Positions 48,479 through 57,739 are shown, counted from the stretch's first letter. The stretch is DNA of 64,000 bases from JBFMFR01 sp040752025 (GCA_040752025.1 JBFMFR010000016.1:1-64000), one strand, 5' to 3'. Notes: generated from the sequence alone by a model not told the origin. Translations and numbers: made by a program.

Positions 48479-49249
48479 ATGAACGCCATCAGAAACGCAA
48501 CGCGCACGATCTTTACCTTTCGCTGGCAGCCAGGCTTGGATGTGGTTGCCGTTCTGGGTTCCTGCCTGTTGGTCACCGCCTCGTTGTACACTGCCACAAT
48601 CATCGTGACGCCAGAGGCAGGCGGCGGCATGCCTTACTTTTTCCTGTATGCAGGATTGACCGCCCTCTTATTCGGTATTGGGCTGCCCCTGGCCTGGATG
48701 GTGCTTTACCGCAAACGCTCCATTCAAGATCTGGGCATCACGGCGAAATATCTGGGACTCAGCATTGTTTTACAGCTTGTGTTTTCCCTGTTTCAATATC
48801 TTGGCACGCTGGCCAAGACCGACCTCCCAACGTGGTCTGAGATGCTCCCCTTGCTGGGCCTGGCCCTGGCGATTGGCTTTTTTGAAGCCCTGTTCTGGCG
48901 CGGCTGGGTGCTACTGCGGCTGGAAGAAGCTTTTGGCCTGATCCCAGCCGTTATTCTCGGATCACTGTTATATGCGCTCTACCACGTTGGCTATGGAATG
49001 TTGTGGGCAGAGATTGCTTTCCTTTTCTGGATCGGCGTTTTGTATGCCGTGTGTTTCCGCTTCACCCGCAGTATATTTATCCTGTGGCCGGTTTTTCAAC
49101 CCATGGGCCAACTGGTAACTTTGGTGCGCGATGGCTTGCATCTGCCAACGATCGCTGCCCTGGGTTTCTTCGAGGCCTGGATTCTCATGCTGGTGCTGAT
49201 CTGGTTGGCATATCGGTATGAACGGAAACACAAGGCTCTGTTAACCTAA
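48479..49249 (+). CDS. CPBP-family intramembrane protease-like protein with atypical first motif
   Basis: 256 residues with about eight membrane helices. The CPBP (Abi/RCE1-like) core is visible: motif 1 reads FEALFWRGW where EExxxR is usual, so the second Glu is Ala, and motif 2 reads SLLYALYHVGYG with the expected His. Family members are membrane glutamic-type proteases that cut prenylated or other membrane peptides. With one Glu missing, catalysis is uncertain. It is probably co-transcribed with the preceding membrane protein. Confidence 0.82.
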   Translation: MNAIRNATRTIFTFRWQPGLDVVAVLGSCLLVTASLYTATIIVTPEAGGGMPYFFLYAGLTALLFGIGLPLAWMVLYRKRSIQDLGITAKYLGLSIVLQLVFSLFQYLGTLAKTDLPTWSEMLPLLGLALAIGFFEALFWRGWVLLRLEEAFGLIPAVILGSLLYALYHVGYGMLWAEIAFLFWIGVLYAVCFRFTRSIFILWPVFQPMGQLVTLVRDGLHLPTIAALGFFEAWILMLVLIWLAYRYERKHKALLT

Positions 49250-49287
49250 AAACTCTTTACATCTGCGCGAAAAATCGAATAACTTTC

Positions 49288-49316
49288 TTGACAGTATGTA
49301 GACCGGTTGCTACAAT
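49288..49316 (+). promoter_or_regulatory. Promoter with TetR-type operator upstream of tetR
   Basis: TTGACA (49288-49293), 17 bases, TACAAT (49311-49316). The spacer contains TAGACCGGTTGCTA, a third copy of the operator core found at 47646-47674 and 47708-47736. It lies 25 bases before the TetR start, consistent with autoregulation. Confidence 0.85.
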
Positions 49317-49340
49317 GATTGGCGGGAAGAAGGTGAAGGA

Positions 49341-49904
49341 ATGTCTGAGACGCGCACACAAATTCTGCTGACCATGGCCCGGCTGATCGAGAAACAGGGC
49401 TATCACGCCACCGGATTGAACGAGATCATCCGGGAAAGCGGCGCTCCGAAAGGTTCGCTGTATTACTATTTCCCGGATGGCAAAGAACAAATCGGCGCTG
49501 AGGCGATTCTAGAGTCAGGCAAGATCATTGCCAATCGGCTGCGCGGTTTCCTGGAACAGGATTTACTCCCGGCCGAAGCCATCCACAGCTTCATGACCCA
49601 ACTTGCAAATGGGATGGAAGCATCCAATTTTACTTTGACCAGCCCGCTGACAACCGCGACCATCGAGACGGCTGTCACCTGTGAACGCATCAACCAGGCT
49701 TGCCGGGAGGCTTTTGACCTGATCTTGACCGCTTTCAAGGATAAGTTTCTTGCCAGCGGTTTCTCCGAAACGCAATCCGTCGAGATGGCGCTGTACGTCA
49801 CTACGGTGATCGAGGGCGGTATCCTGATGAGCCGCACCTATCACCAGATTGAGCCGCTGCGCTTGGCGGCGAAACACATTAAGGCGTATCTCGAAAACCC
49901 TTAG
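49341..49904 (+). CDS. TetR-family repressor, LmrA/YxaF-like
   Basis: 187 residues. The N-terminal HTH reads YHATGLNEIIRESGAPKGSLYYYFPDGKEQIG, long-standing hallmarks of the LmrA/YxaF branch (GLNEI, SGAPKGSLYYHFPxGKE); only part of this is quoted as evidence: GLNEIIRESGAPKGSLYYYF. The C-terminal ligand domain is helical with no known effector. Related repressors respond to hydrophobic compounds such as drugs or flavonoids. Three operator-promoters of matching type lie in front of it and in the divergent region at 47.7 kb. The gene converges on the GH36 gene with a 4-base overlap. Confidence 0.93.
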   Translation: MSETRTQILLTMARLIEKQGYHATGLNEIIRESGAPKGSLYYYFPDGKEQIGAEAILESGKIIANRLRGFLEQDLLPAEAIHSFMTQLANGMEASNFTLTSPLTTATIETAVTCERINQACREAFDLILTAFKDKFLASGFSETQSVEMALYVTTVIEGGILMSRTYHQIEPLRLAAKHIKAYLENP

Positions 49905-51907
49905 AGAGAGGAAAATGCTTCTGGGAAAGGTTCATCTGGGCGATCACTCAGAAAACACAGAATACATTCGTGAGGGGCAATTTCGAGCCTAAGCTCTCCA
50001 AGGCAGATTTCAGACCCAATATCTTCAGACCAGAAAGAAACATGCTTGGGTGAAGAAACCCCCAACTTTTGCAGAGGGTAGACGCGTTTGAGCGTGGTTT
50101 CTCCAGTATTTAGCGCCAAAACTGCCGTTTTTCCAGCTCGAAACTTCCGCACCTGGAGAAGCACGGGATCATCAGCACGCGCCACATGGCGGACATGCTG
50201 CGAATGCAAATCGGCCGGCCAGGGTATGTAGGAGAGCCCTGTTTGGCCAAGCAGCGGAAAGCGACAGAAAGCGTGTTCGGCAGGCAAGATAAGCTTCCAC
50301 AAACGCAGCCGCTCAGGAGAAAGCTCATCCAGATCGTCGCTGGTCATGGTGACGCCGCCAATCATGCCGGCAAATAGCGCCAGCGAACGCAGCTCATTAT
50401 CGGTCAGGTGATGAAAGCGCTGGCGCAGCAGCACACAATCCGGGTCAGCCTGCCACAAGACCTGGTTAGCGAAGTTACGTGTGGATTGATCGCGCAGCAG
50501 CGACTGCGCCGAGAGGTTGCTGGACCATTCCACACCTACATCTCTGCCAATTCGCACCCCATCTACCAACCCAACTGCGGCCCACAGCGGGAAACCGCAG
50601 CCCAACCAGATAGCCTCGCCGATCTCCTGACGGATCATCTCAGCCACCCGCCGCCAGGTTTCGATACGCGTAGCGCCTGGGGTGTGCCAGACGGCGCGCT
50701 TTGGGCCATGGGCGGTGCCGAAGTGCATGAAGTCGGTTTTAAAATATTCACAACCCCACTCCCTGCGCCAGATATGAAATACCTGGCGCAGGTAAGCGAA
50801 GGCTTCAGGATGCGTGGCATCCAGGATGTAATATTCTTCACTGCGCTTATGCCAGCGAAACTCACCGTAGAACGACATCTGTACCAGCGGGCCGCCAGCC
50901 AGACGATCTTGCACCACCCAATCCGGGTGTTCCTGGTACAAATGGCTGCGATTGCCGACCATGAACGGCGCAATCCACAGACCGGGGACGAAGCCAGCCG
51001 AACGGATATCATCCAGAACGGGTTTCATGCCACGCGGAAACTGCGGCTTCACTTCCAGCCAGTCGCCCATCTCGGGGGTGAAGCCATCATCGATCTGGAA
51101 CACGCGCATGCACAAATTTTCACGGCGGGCTACATCGGCAGCGCTGTGGAGATGGTGGAGAATGTTTTCTTCGTTGATGGATGCGTACAGGTTATACCAG
51201 GAACACCAGCCGGTAATGGGCGGGCTGGATAACCGCGGCGGCGTGGATGATGCCGCGGCGACTTGCCGCGCCCACTCGCGTAAGCCTTCTTCAACCTCAG
51301 GATGCTCGAAGAGCAGTAATTTTTCTGATGTGCAGCGATCTAGGCCATGGCGGTCTTTTTGATCCCATAAGGTCAGGATGGTGAGAGATGGAGGCAGTCG
51401 ACGTGTATCAAAGGTAAAGGTATGCTGGAAGCGGTCGTGACGCTCGAAGCCGATCACCAGGCTGCCAGTTCCCTGGGCAGGCAAGATTTGGGTCAGGGCG
51501 TAGCCGGTCTCCGGGCGGGCTTCATAAGGCTCAAAGTCGCCCAGGGCATCCGGCTGGACGTAGAAACTGCCGTCCCAGCTAAAATAGCCGCTGCACAGGT
51601 ACTGGCGCAGGTTTTCGACAGCCTGGAAGCGCAGACCAAAGGAGTCGGGCTGCAGCCCGGCAGGCAGGTTTTCGAGCCAGTAGCGCAGATGGATGATTTC
51701 GCCGTCTTTCTGCGCTTCCAGGGCGAAAGAGCCGCCTTCTAAAACTAGCGACTCGTAGCGAACCCAGCAGTTTTCTGGATGGCTTTCCAGGATTGTAAAG
51801 CGCAGATCGTCCAGCGCAAGACCGTTCACCACCGGTACAGCCTTGCGCAGCGTGGCAGTCTGCAACGCAACGGTCAACAAGCCTTGTGCATCGAGTTTCA
51901 GTTCCAT
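49901..51907 (-). CDS. GH36 alpha-galactosidase-like enzyme
   Basis: 668 residues without a signal peptide. The GH36 beta-sandwich (about 1-230) leads to the barrel with GWCSWYNLYA, FQIDDGFTPEMGDW, nucleophile Asp392 in YFKTDFMHF and acid/base Asp456 in VRIGRDVGVEW. Cysteine near the active site (WLGCGFP) is typical of the family. It removes alpha-galactosyl residues from oligosaccharides such as raffinose or melibiose (family knowledge). It is the last gene of the LacI-controlled operon and works on imported sugars in the cytoplasm. It begins 15 bases after the Gfo/Idh/MocA gene. Confidence 0.93.
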   Translation of the reverse strand: MELKLDAQGLLTVALQTATLRKAVPVVNGLALDDLRFTILESHPENCWVRYESLVLEGGSFALEAQKDGEIIHLRYWLENLPAGLQPDSFGLRFQAVENLRQYLCSGYFSWDGSFYVQPDALGDFEPYEARPETGYALTQILPAQGTGSLVIGFERHDRFQHTFTFDTRRLPPSLTILTLWDQKDRHGLDRCTSEKLLLFEHPEVEEGLREWARQVAAASSTPPRLSSPPITGWCSWYNLYASINEENILHHLHSAADVARRENLCMRVFQIDDGFTPEMGDWLEVKPQFPRGMKPVLDDIRSAGFVPGLWIAPFMVGNRSHLYQEHPDWVVQDRLAGGPLVQMSFYGEFRWHKRSEEYYILDATHPEAFAYLRQVFHIWRREWGCEYFKTDFMHFGTAHGPKRAVWHTPGATRIETWRRVAEMIRQEIGEAIWLGCGFPLWAAVGLVDGVRIGRDVGVEWSSNLSAQSLLRDQSTRNFANQVLWQADPDCVLLRQRFHHLTDNELRSLALFAGMIGGVTMTSDDLDELSPERLRLWKLILPAEHAFCRFPLLGQTGLSYIPWPADLHSQHVRHVARADDPVLLQVRKFRAGKTAVLALNTGETTLKRVYPLQKLGVSSPKHVSFWSEDIGSEICLGELRLEIAPHECILCFLSDRPDEPFPEAFSSL

Positions 51908-51922
51908 CGGGTATGACCGCCC

Positions 51923-52924
51923 CTAATCTAAAGTTAATTTGCAGTGTTCTTCTGCCGAGCGGCGAGCAGCCAGCGCCAGGTCGAGCGATTTTGCGCCTTC
52001 GCTCATGGGCGTGCGCGTTGGGCCGTTCTCACGGATGGCGTGCAGAAGATCGCGCATCTCAAACAGGTGGACATTGCGCTCGCTGGCAATTGTTTTTTGC
52101 GGCGTATCCGCTTCAGTCGTGAAGAACAGTGAAGCGTTATTGGCGTTGGTGAATTCGGCGGTGATGTTTTGCGTTACCACCTTGTAATCGTTGATCCAAC
52201 GGTTGGGGATGGCGCCGTTGGTGGCGTGGATCGTGCCCAGCGCGCCGTTCTTGAAGCCAACCACGGTAACGCTGACATCTTCCACGGTGTAATCGGGAAT
52301 GTGCTGGTGGAACAGGTTTTCCTGGCAGCTGTAGACAAAAGCCGGCTCGCCCAGCAGGTAGCGCATCAGATCAAGCATGTGGATGATCTGCTCCACAAGC
52401 TGCCCGCCGGATTTTTCACGCATGCGCCACCAGGGGGCGTGCAGCGAGTTGCAGAAGTAGCGCGCTGCCATCAGGCCGGGACGCCCGGCAGAGCCGCTCT
52501 CGATCAATGCTTTCAGTTCCTCGATTGCTTCGCCAAAGCGGAACATGAAACCCACCTGGGTTTTAATGCCTGATTTTTCAACATCTGCAACCATTTGCCA
52601 GGCATGCTCGGAGGTCAGGGCGATGGGTTTTTCAATAAAGATGTGGATGCCGCGCTGTGCAGCGCACGTCACCTCATCGCTGTGAGCGAAAGGCGGTAAA
52701 CAGATCAGCAACAGATCCAGCGGTTGCTTTTCCAGCAGCTCATGGAGGTCAGTATAGATGGCGGCTTTTCCCGCGGTGTATTTTTCGGCGTAAGCCTGGG
52801 CGTTCTGCGGGTTGGTATCGCAAAAAGCGACCATTTGAACTTCATCGGAAAGCGTCAGCAGGTTTTGGGCGTGGCGGTGGGCAAACCCGCCGCAGCCCAG
52901 GATGGCGGTATGTAAGGGTTTCAT
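51923..52924 (-). CDS. Gfo/Idh/MocA-family NAD(P)-dependent oxidoreductase
   Basis: 333 residues. The dinucleotide loop is AILGCGGFAHRHAQ and the family signature HIFIEKPIALT carries the conserved lysine. The C-terminal domain has GGQLVEQIIHMLDLMRYLLG with the catalytic His. Such enzymes oxidise sugars, inositols or glycosides at C3 or other positions; the substrate is not evident. Together with the dehydrogenase upstream it hints that the imported glycoside is oxidised as well as hydrolysed. The perfect hairpin 52952-52985 lies just before its start. Confidence 0.93.
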   Translation of the reverse strand: MKPLHTAILGCGGFAHRHAQNLLTLSDEVQMVAFCDTNPQNAQAYAEKYTAGKAAIYTDLHELLEKQPLDLLLICLPPFAHSDEVTCAAQRGIHIFIEKPIALTSEHAWQMVADVEKSGIKTQVGFMFRFGEAIEELKALIESGSAGRPGLMAARYFCNSLHAPWWRMREKSGGQLVEQIIHMLDLMRYLLGEPAFVYSCQENLFHQHIPDYTVEDVSVTVVGFKNGALGTIHATNGAIPNRWINDYKVVTQNITAEFTNANNASLFFTTEADTPQKTIASERNVHLFEMRDLLHAIRENGPTRTPMSEGAKSLDLALAARRSAEEHCKLTLD

Positions 52925-52951
52925 CGGAACCTCAATGATATTTGTTCATGG

Positions 52952-52985
52952 AGACCTATAGGGTTTCCAAAAACCCTATAGGTCT
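52952..52985. terminator. Perfect 34-base palindromic hairpin between dehydrogenase genes
   Basis: Fifteen-base perfect arms (beginning AGACCTATAGGG) and a 4-base loop. It lies 10 bases after the stop of the zinc-less dehydrogenase gene. On the minus strand no T-run follows; a T-rich stretch lies on the plus side. It may be a processing or attenuation hairpin in the operon, or a small dispersed palindromic repeat. Confidence 0.65.
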
Positions 52986-52995
52986 TCTTTGCGTT

Positions 52996-54045
52996 TTATT
53001 TATTTTGAAAATCTAATACCACCTGGAGGGCCTGCTCAGGGGTATTATCCAGGATTTCGTAGGCCTGCGCTGCATCTTCGAAGGGGATTATATGGGTGAT
53101 CACAGGGCGCAGGTTTAACAAGCCCTGAACCTGCAAATCCATGATGGTGTGGATCAGGCGCAGACGATCCCAGCGCTGGCTCAAAGCCGGGTCTACGTTG
53201 GAGATTTGCGAGCAGATCAGCTGGATGCGGTTGTGATGGAATTCCTCGCCCAGGTACAGGCCGCTGGCTTCGCCCTGGTAGAAACCCAGGGCAATCACCC
53301 GCGCGGCGTAGGCGGCTGAACGGATGGCTTCGTGCAAGGCAACCGCCGCGCCGGAGATTTCGATGGACACATCCGCGCCGCGGCCGCCGGTCAGGGCTTT
53401 GATTTTCTGGGCTGGGGATTCCTGGCGCGGGTTGATGGCCACATCGATGCCACCCAACTCTTGCGCCAGGGAAAGGCGTTTTTCGATCAGATCAATTCCA
53501 AATACACGCGCCCCAGAGCGCTTCGCCAGTTGGGCGATCACCTGGCCCAGGACGCCCATGCCAAACACTGCCACGTTCTCGCCGATGTGGAGATTTGAAT
53601 CCAGGATGCCGTTCAGAGCAATCGGGCCGATATGCGAGTAGATCGCCAGCAGCGGGTCAAGGGCTGGCGGCTTTATACGCTGGGCGGCCCAGTCCTCTTC
53701 CAGGATATTGCTGGTGCGGTGTCCCCAGGTGCCGTAGACGATATCACCCACCTTCAAGCGGGTCACTTCTATCCCTGTTTCCACGACTTCACCCACCTCT
53801 TCGTAACCCCAGCCGACCAGTGGATAGGGCTGACTGGGGGCGTCGGCAGGCACAAACAGGCGCGCGGCGGCATCCCAGCGTTTGTGCAGGTAGGGGTTGC
53901 TGCCGCGGTAGGCAGTCATTTCGGTCCCGGCGCTGATGCCGGAATACATTGTGCGCACACGAATTTGTTTGCTTCCCAGCGGAAGCTCCTCGAATTCATC
54001 GATGCGCAGCGTGCGCGGTTGGGCAAAGACGATCACTTTTCCCAT
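52996..54045 (-). CDS. Medium-chain dehydrogenase/reductase (zinc ligands absent)
   Basis: 349 residues of the MDR superfamily. The N-terminal GroES-like domain has SGISAGTEMTAYRG where the catalytic Cys would lie in zinc alcohol dehydrogenases, and the structural four-cysteine zinc lobe is missing. The Rossmann domain has VAVFGMGVLGQVIAQLAKRSG. This subgroup resembles polyol or chlorophyllide dehydrogenase-like proteins of sugar loci. It probably oxidises a sugar or polyol with NAD(P). It is 49 bases downstream of the sugar phosphorylase gene. Confidence 0.88.
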   Translation of the reverse strand: MGKVIVFAQPRTLRIDEFEELPLGSKQIRVRTMYSGISAGTEMTAYRGSNPYLHKRWDAAARLFVPADAPSQPYPLVGWGYEEVGEVVETGIEVTRLKVGDIVYGTWGHRTSNILEEDWAAQRIKPPALDPLLAIYSHIGPIALNGILDSNLHIGENVAVFGMGVLGQVIAQLAKRSGARVFGIDLIEKRLSLAQELGGIDVAINPRQESPAQKIKALTGGRGADVSIEISGAAVALHEAIRSAAYAARVIALGFYQGEASGLYLGEEFHHNRIQLICSQISNVDPALSQRWDRLRLIHTIMDLQVQGLLNLRPVITHIIPFEDAAQAYEILDNTPEQALQVVLDFQNK

Positions 54046-54094
54046 AGATTCAAAATCCTTTCAAATGTAGGTTGGCTAGAGAATAGATTATCAA

Positions 54095-55876
54095 TCAATG
54101 AGTGGAAGCGTTACGGTGATTGGAGCAGGGCGTCAGCCAGCAGGACTGGTAAGGCGCCAGGGTTATTTCCAGGCAAGAGTTGGCGGGATGATAAATTTCA
54201 CCCGCGATCAAATCTTGCCAGTTCAGGTAATCGGGAAGGCGTTGTTTTCTCAAATCCAGGTGGCAGGCGCTGCGGGTGGGGGAAACATTCACCATACACA
54301 CGATAGGACACTCCTGGTTTGGATCAAAGCGTGCGATCGAAAAAATAGACGGGTTGCAGCACAGTACTTTCTGGGCGCCTTCTGGGTGGAAGGCGGGCTG
54401 TTGGCGGCGGATGAGCAGCAAGCGCCGGTATGCTGCCAGAATGTTTGCACGCTGGCTTTTGCCCTGTTCCAGTTCTGTCTTGAGTGTAGTATAGTCGAAT
54501 TTCTCGCGGTTAATCGAACGAGCTCGCCCGCTGTCTTGCACGCAAGGGAGGCAGTTGTGCGAGCCGAACAAACTGTGTACGTAGATGCCTGGAACGCCTG
54601 CCAGCGAAAGCATGATCACCTGCGCCGCCAGGAAGCGATGCATGTCTGTGTGGGGATCTGGATGGGCCGGGTCGTTGAGCGCATCATAAAGGGAAATGTT
54701 CAGCTCATAGGGGATCTGCCTGCCGTTTGCATCACTCTTGCAGGAAATCAATCCGCCGTGCGCCTGGATGCGCTCTACCAGGCGCCGGACTTCGGTCTCG
54801 GTCAGTAAATCGCGCACGGGCTGAACGCCGATACCATCGTGCGAGGCGATGAAGTTGAAGAAAATCCCAGGTGCATCCAGGGTTGCAGTCCATTCACACA
54901 GGTAGCTGGCATCCTGGGCGGCGAAGCTGTGCAAGATCAGCGGCGCAAGAGGGAATTGGTACACCAGCTGCGCCTCGTCTATCCGTCCGGTGGCGGGGTT
55001 GCGCTCGCCAAAATAGCTGATGTTTTCACGGTGAGGTACATTGGTTTCGCTGATCAAGATCACATGCGGGGCAACCCAATCCAGTACGGCTCGTAAAATT
55101 TTGATCACCAGGTGTGTCTGTGGCAGGTGAATACAGCTTGTGCCGGGCTCTTTCCACAGGTAAGCGATGGCATCCAGGCGAATGATCCCTGCGCCGCGTT
55201 GGACATAGTAAAGCAGCAGATCGATGATTTCGATCAGGACGCGTGGGTTGGCGTAATTCAGATCGATCTGGTCGGCGCTGAAGGTGGTCCACACCTGGCG
55301 AGTGCCAGCCTCTGTTTCAAAGTCCGTGAGCAGCGGCAGCGTACGTGGACGTATGACTCCGGAAAGGTCCCAATCCGGGTTGGCAGTGATGAAATAGTCC
55401 CGGTAGGGGGCCTCCTGGCGTAAGTAGGCTTGAAACCAGGCGCTGTGCTGCGATACGTGGTTGATCACACCATCAAACATCAGACGATAACGCTGCCCGA
55501 GGTTAGAGATATCCTCCCACGATCCCAGGCGCGGATCAACCTGGCGGTAGTCGATCACCGAAAAGCCATCGTCGGAGGAAAATGGGTAGAAGGGAAGAAT
55601 GTGCAACCCGCTCACAGCGCCCTCCAGCCATTGTCCGGCAAATTGCGCCAGCGTTTGCAAGGGCGGCTGCCCGAGGCAAGTAAAAGTATCGCCGTAAGTG
55701 ATTAAAATGGCATCTTTTTCACTCAACTGGCAGGCTTGCCCGGAACGAGACAGCAACTCTTTGGGGAAACTTTCGAGGTGCAGACGAATTCTCGCCCAGG
55801 CGGCGTCAGCCGCTGGCTGCCCGTACAGGGCTGCCAGGAGTGAGAGAATGCGATCACTCACCATGCTTTCGATCAC
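54095..55876 (-). CDS. GH13_18 sugar phosphorylase (sucrose or glucosylglycerate type)
   Basis: 593 residues from GTG 55876, which overlaps the permease stop by four bases; ATG 55864 is an alternative. The barrel has nucleophile Asp235 (IIRLDAIAYLWKEPGT), acid/base Glu277 (LISETNVPH) and the third Asp347 (ASHDGIG). Motifs SCIHLPQTH and ENISYFGE place it in the GH13_18 phosphorylases, which split sucrose, glucosylglycerate or related alpha-glucosides with phosphate to alpha-glucose-1-phosphate. Sucrose is attractive here because GH36 acting on raffinose would release it. The exact acceptor cannot be told. Confidence 0.9.
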   Translation of the reverse strand: MIESMVSDRILSLLAALYGQPAADAAWARIRLHLESFPKELLSRSGQACQLSEKDAILITYGDTFTCLGQPPLQTLAQFAGQWLEGAVSGLHILPFYPFSSDDGFSVIDYRQVDPRLGSWEDISNLGQRYRLMFDGVINHVSQHSAWFQAYLRQEAPYRDYFITANPDWDLSGVIRPRTLPLLTDFETEAGTRQVWTTFSADQIDLNYANPRVLIEIIDLLLYYVQRGAGIIRLDAIAYLWKEPGTSCIHLPQTHLVIKILRAVLDWVAPHVILISETNVPHRENISYFGERNPATGRIDEAQLVYQFPLAPLILHSFAAQDASYLCEWTATLDAPGIFFNFIASHDGIGVQPVRDLLTETEVRRLVERIQAHGGLISCKSDANGRQIPYELNISLYDALNDPAHPDPHTDMHRFLAAQVIMLSLAGVPGIYVHSLFGSHNCLPCVQDSGRARSINREKFDYTTLKTELEQGKSQRANILAAYRRLLLIRRQQPAFHPEGAQKVLCCNPSIFSIARFDPNQECPIVCMVNVSPTRSACHLDLRKQRLPDYLNWQDLIAGEIYHPANSCLEITLAPYQSCWLTPCSNHRNASTH

Positions 55877-56778
55877 CCTTTCACGCCTCCCGATACCAGT
55901 CCCTGTTCCAGGTAGCGTTCCAGCGCCAGGAACAGGATCACCACAGGCAGAGTCATGATGGTGGAGGCCGCCATGACCACGTGAGGCCTGGGAGTTGGGT
56001 CGTTGAAGATGCTGCTTATCTTGATAGGGATGGTAAATAGGTCGTGATTGTTGAGGAAAATGAAAGCGTATAGAAACTCGTTCCAGGCGATCATGAAGGT
56101 GTAGATCGCTACAGAGACCAGGGCGGGGATCGCCAGAGGCAGGGTGATGCGCCAGATCACCTCCAGGCGGCTGCAGCCGTCGATCAGCCCGGCCTGCTCG
56201 ATCTCGTGCGGGATGGTGCGAAAATAATTCGCCAGCATATATAGACCGACCGGCAGAGTCTGAGCCAGGTAAGTGATCACCAGGATCACCAGGTTGTCTT
56301 GCACTTCAAATCCCAGCCGTGTGCCTAACTGCGCCAGCATGGCAAACAGTGGGATAATCAGCAGCACTCCCGGGAACAGGTAAATCAGCAAGATGCCGTT
56401 GATCAGAGCTTCTTTGCCCCGGAATCTCAGCCGGGCAACGGCATATGCACCCAACGTGGAAAGGAGCACTGTAAAAAAAGCCGCTGGAATGGAAATAGAA
56501 ATGCTGTTGCGGATGTTGGTGGCGAAATTCTGATAACTTTTGTGGTTGGTGTCGAACAACTCCTGGTAAGCATCCAGGCGCAGCGCTGAGGGCACGTAGA
56601 CTGGCTCTCTGCCACCAATTTCAGCGTAAGATTTGAAGGATGAACTAACCAACCAATAGAAGGGGAAAACGATACCGGTCAGGAAGAAGGTGAAAAGGAT
56701 AGCAAAGATGAAGCGGGATAGGGTGAACTGGTGCGCCAGGTGATCGATCAGGTTGCGTTGTTTCATAGGATTATTCAC
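55873..56778 (-). CDS. CUT1 sugar ABC transporter permease (MalG-like)
   Basis: 301 residues from GTG 56778 (overlapping the upstream permease by 8 bases); ATG 56766 is possible. Six helices are predicted. The EAA loop is EQAGLIDGCSRLEVIWRI followed by TLPLAIP. It pairs with the upstream permease. The downstream phosphorylase start overlaps its stop. Confidence 0.94.
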   Translation of the reverse strand: MNNPMKQRNLIDHLAHQFTLSRFIFAILFTFFLTGIVFPFYWLVSSSFKSYAEIGGREPVYVPSALRLDAYQELFDTNHKSYQNFATNIRNSISISIPAAFFTVLLSTLGAYAVARLRFRGKEALINGILLIYLFPGVLLIIPLFAMLAQLGTRLGFEVQDNLVILVITYLAQTLPVGLYMLANYFRTIPHEIEQAGLIDGCSRLEVIWRITLPLAIPALVSVAIYTFMIAWNEFLYAFIFLNNHDLFTIPIKISSIFNDPTPRPHVVMAASTIMTLPVVILFLALERYLEQGLVSGGVKG

Positions 56779-57739
56779 TTTCCTCGCCGCCCTTCATGAC
56801 GGTGAGCGAATAGAAAAGCATAAACACGACCAGGATCGCTAACAAGATCATGGCTGTGGCTGCGCCTTTGCCGAAATCGTGCAGCCTGAAGCTGAACTCA
56901 TACGTCAATACGGGTAAGACTTTAGTTCCAAAGCCGCCGCCGGTGAGCAAATAGATATCATCGAACTTATTGAAAGTCCACATCAGGCGCAACAGGAAGA
57001 GGGCTCCCAAAACGTAGCGCAGCTCGGGCAGGGTGATAAAGCGGAACTTGTCCCAGGTATTGGCGCCATCTACATCAGCGGCCTCGTACAGGGTGTTATC
57101 GATGGCTTGCAAGCGCGCCAGGATCATGAGCATGGCAAAGGGAAAGTAGCGCCAGGCCTGGAAAGCAATGACCAGGATGAACGCCAAACCCTGAGTCGCC
57201 AGGTAAGCCTGGGGCAGGTCGATGGCTCCAAGGCGCAGCAGCAGATCGTTAAACACCCCAGAGGGGCGAGGATCCAAAATCCAGCGCCACACGAAGGCCA
57301 CGCTGACCACCGGGGCGATGTAAGGGAAAAGGAATAGAGCCCGCGCCAGGCCTCGCCCGCGGAAGGGGCGATTGAGCAGCAGGGCTGCCACCAGCCCGAC
57401 CAACATGGTGGCGATGGTGGCGAGGAAGGAATAGATGATGGTTGTGGTTAAGGCGCCCCAGGAACGCCAGCTCTGGAACTTGAAGGCGAAATCGTTGAAG
57501 ACTTTCTCGTAGTTTCCCCAGCCCACAAATTGGGCGTGAAAGACATTGTTCAAGTCTGTCAGGCCCACTTTGTGAAAGCTGATCCAAACGCTAAAGATGG
57601 CGGGAAACAGCACCAGGCCAAAAACGATCAGGGCGGTGGGGAAGATCAGCGACCAGGCCAGGCGGGCCTCCTGGGCTGCCAAGGAACGCAAATTGATACG
57701 GCGGGATTTTTTGGGTGGAACTGCCAGTGGTGTATCCAA
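56771..57739 (-). CDS. CUT1 sugar ABC transporter permease (MalF-like)
   Basis: 322 residues from a TTG start at 57739, supported by AGGAGGTG five to six bases upstream; no ATG occurs before the first helix. Six membrane segments and the EAA loop YEAADVDGANTWDKF with FITLPEL are seen. It lies 102 bases after the binding-protein gene, with a stem-loop in between. Confidence 0.93.
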   Translation of the reverse strand: MDTPLAVPPKKSRRINLRSLAAQEARLAWSLIFPTALIVFGLVLFPAIFSVWISFHKVGLTDLNNVFHAQFVGWGNYEKVFNDFAFKFQSWRSWGALTTTIIYSFLATIATMLVGLVAALLLNRPFRGRGLARALFLFPYIAPVVSVAFVWRWILDPRPSGVFNDLLLRLGAIDLPQAYLATQGLAFILVIAFQAWRYFPFAMLMILARLQAIDNTLYEAADVDGANTWDKFRFITLPELRYVLGALFLLRLMWTFNKFDDIYLLTGGGFGTKVLPVLTYEFSFRLHDFGKGAATAMILLAILVVFMLFYSLTVMKGGEESE

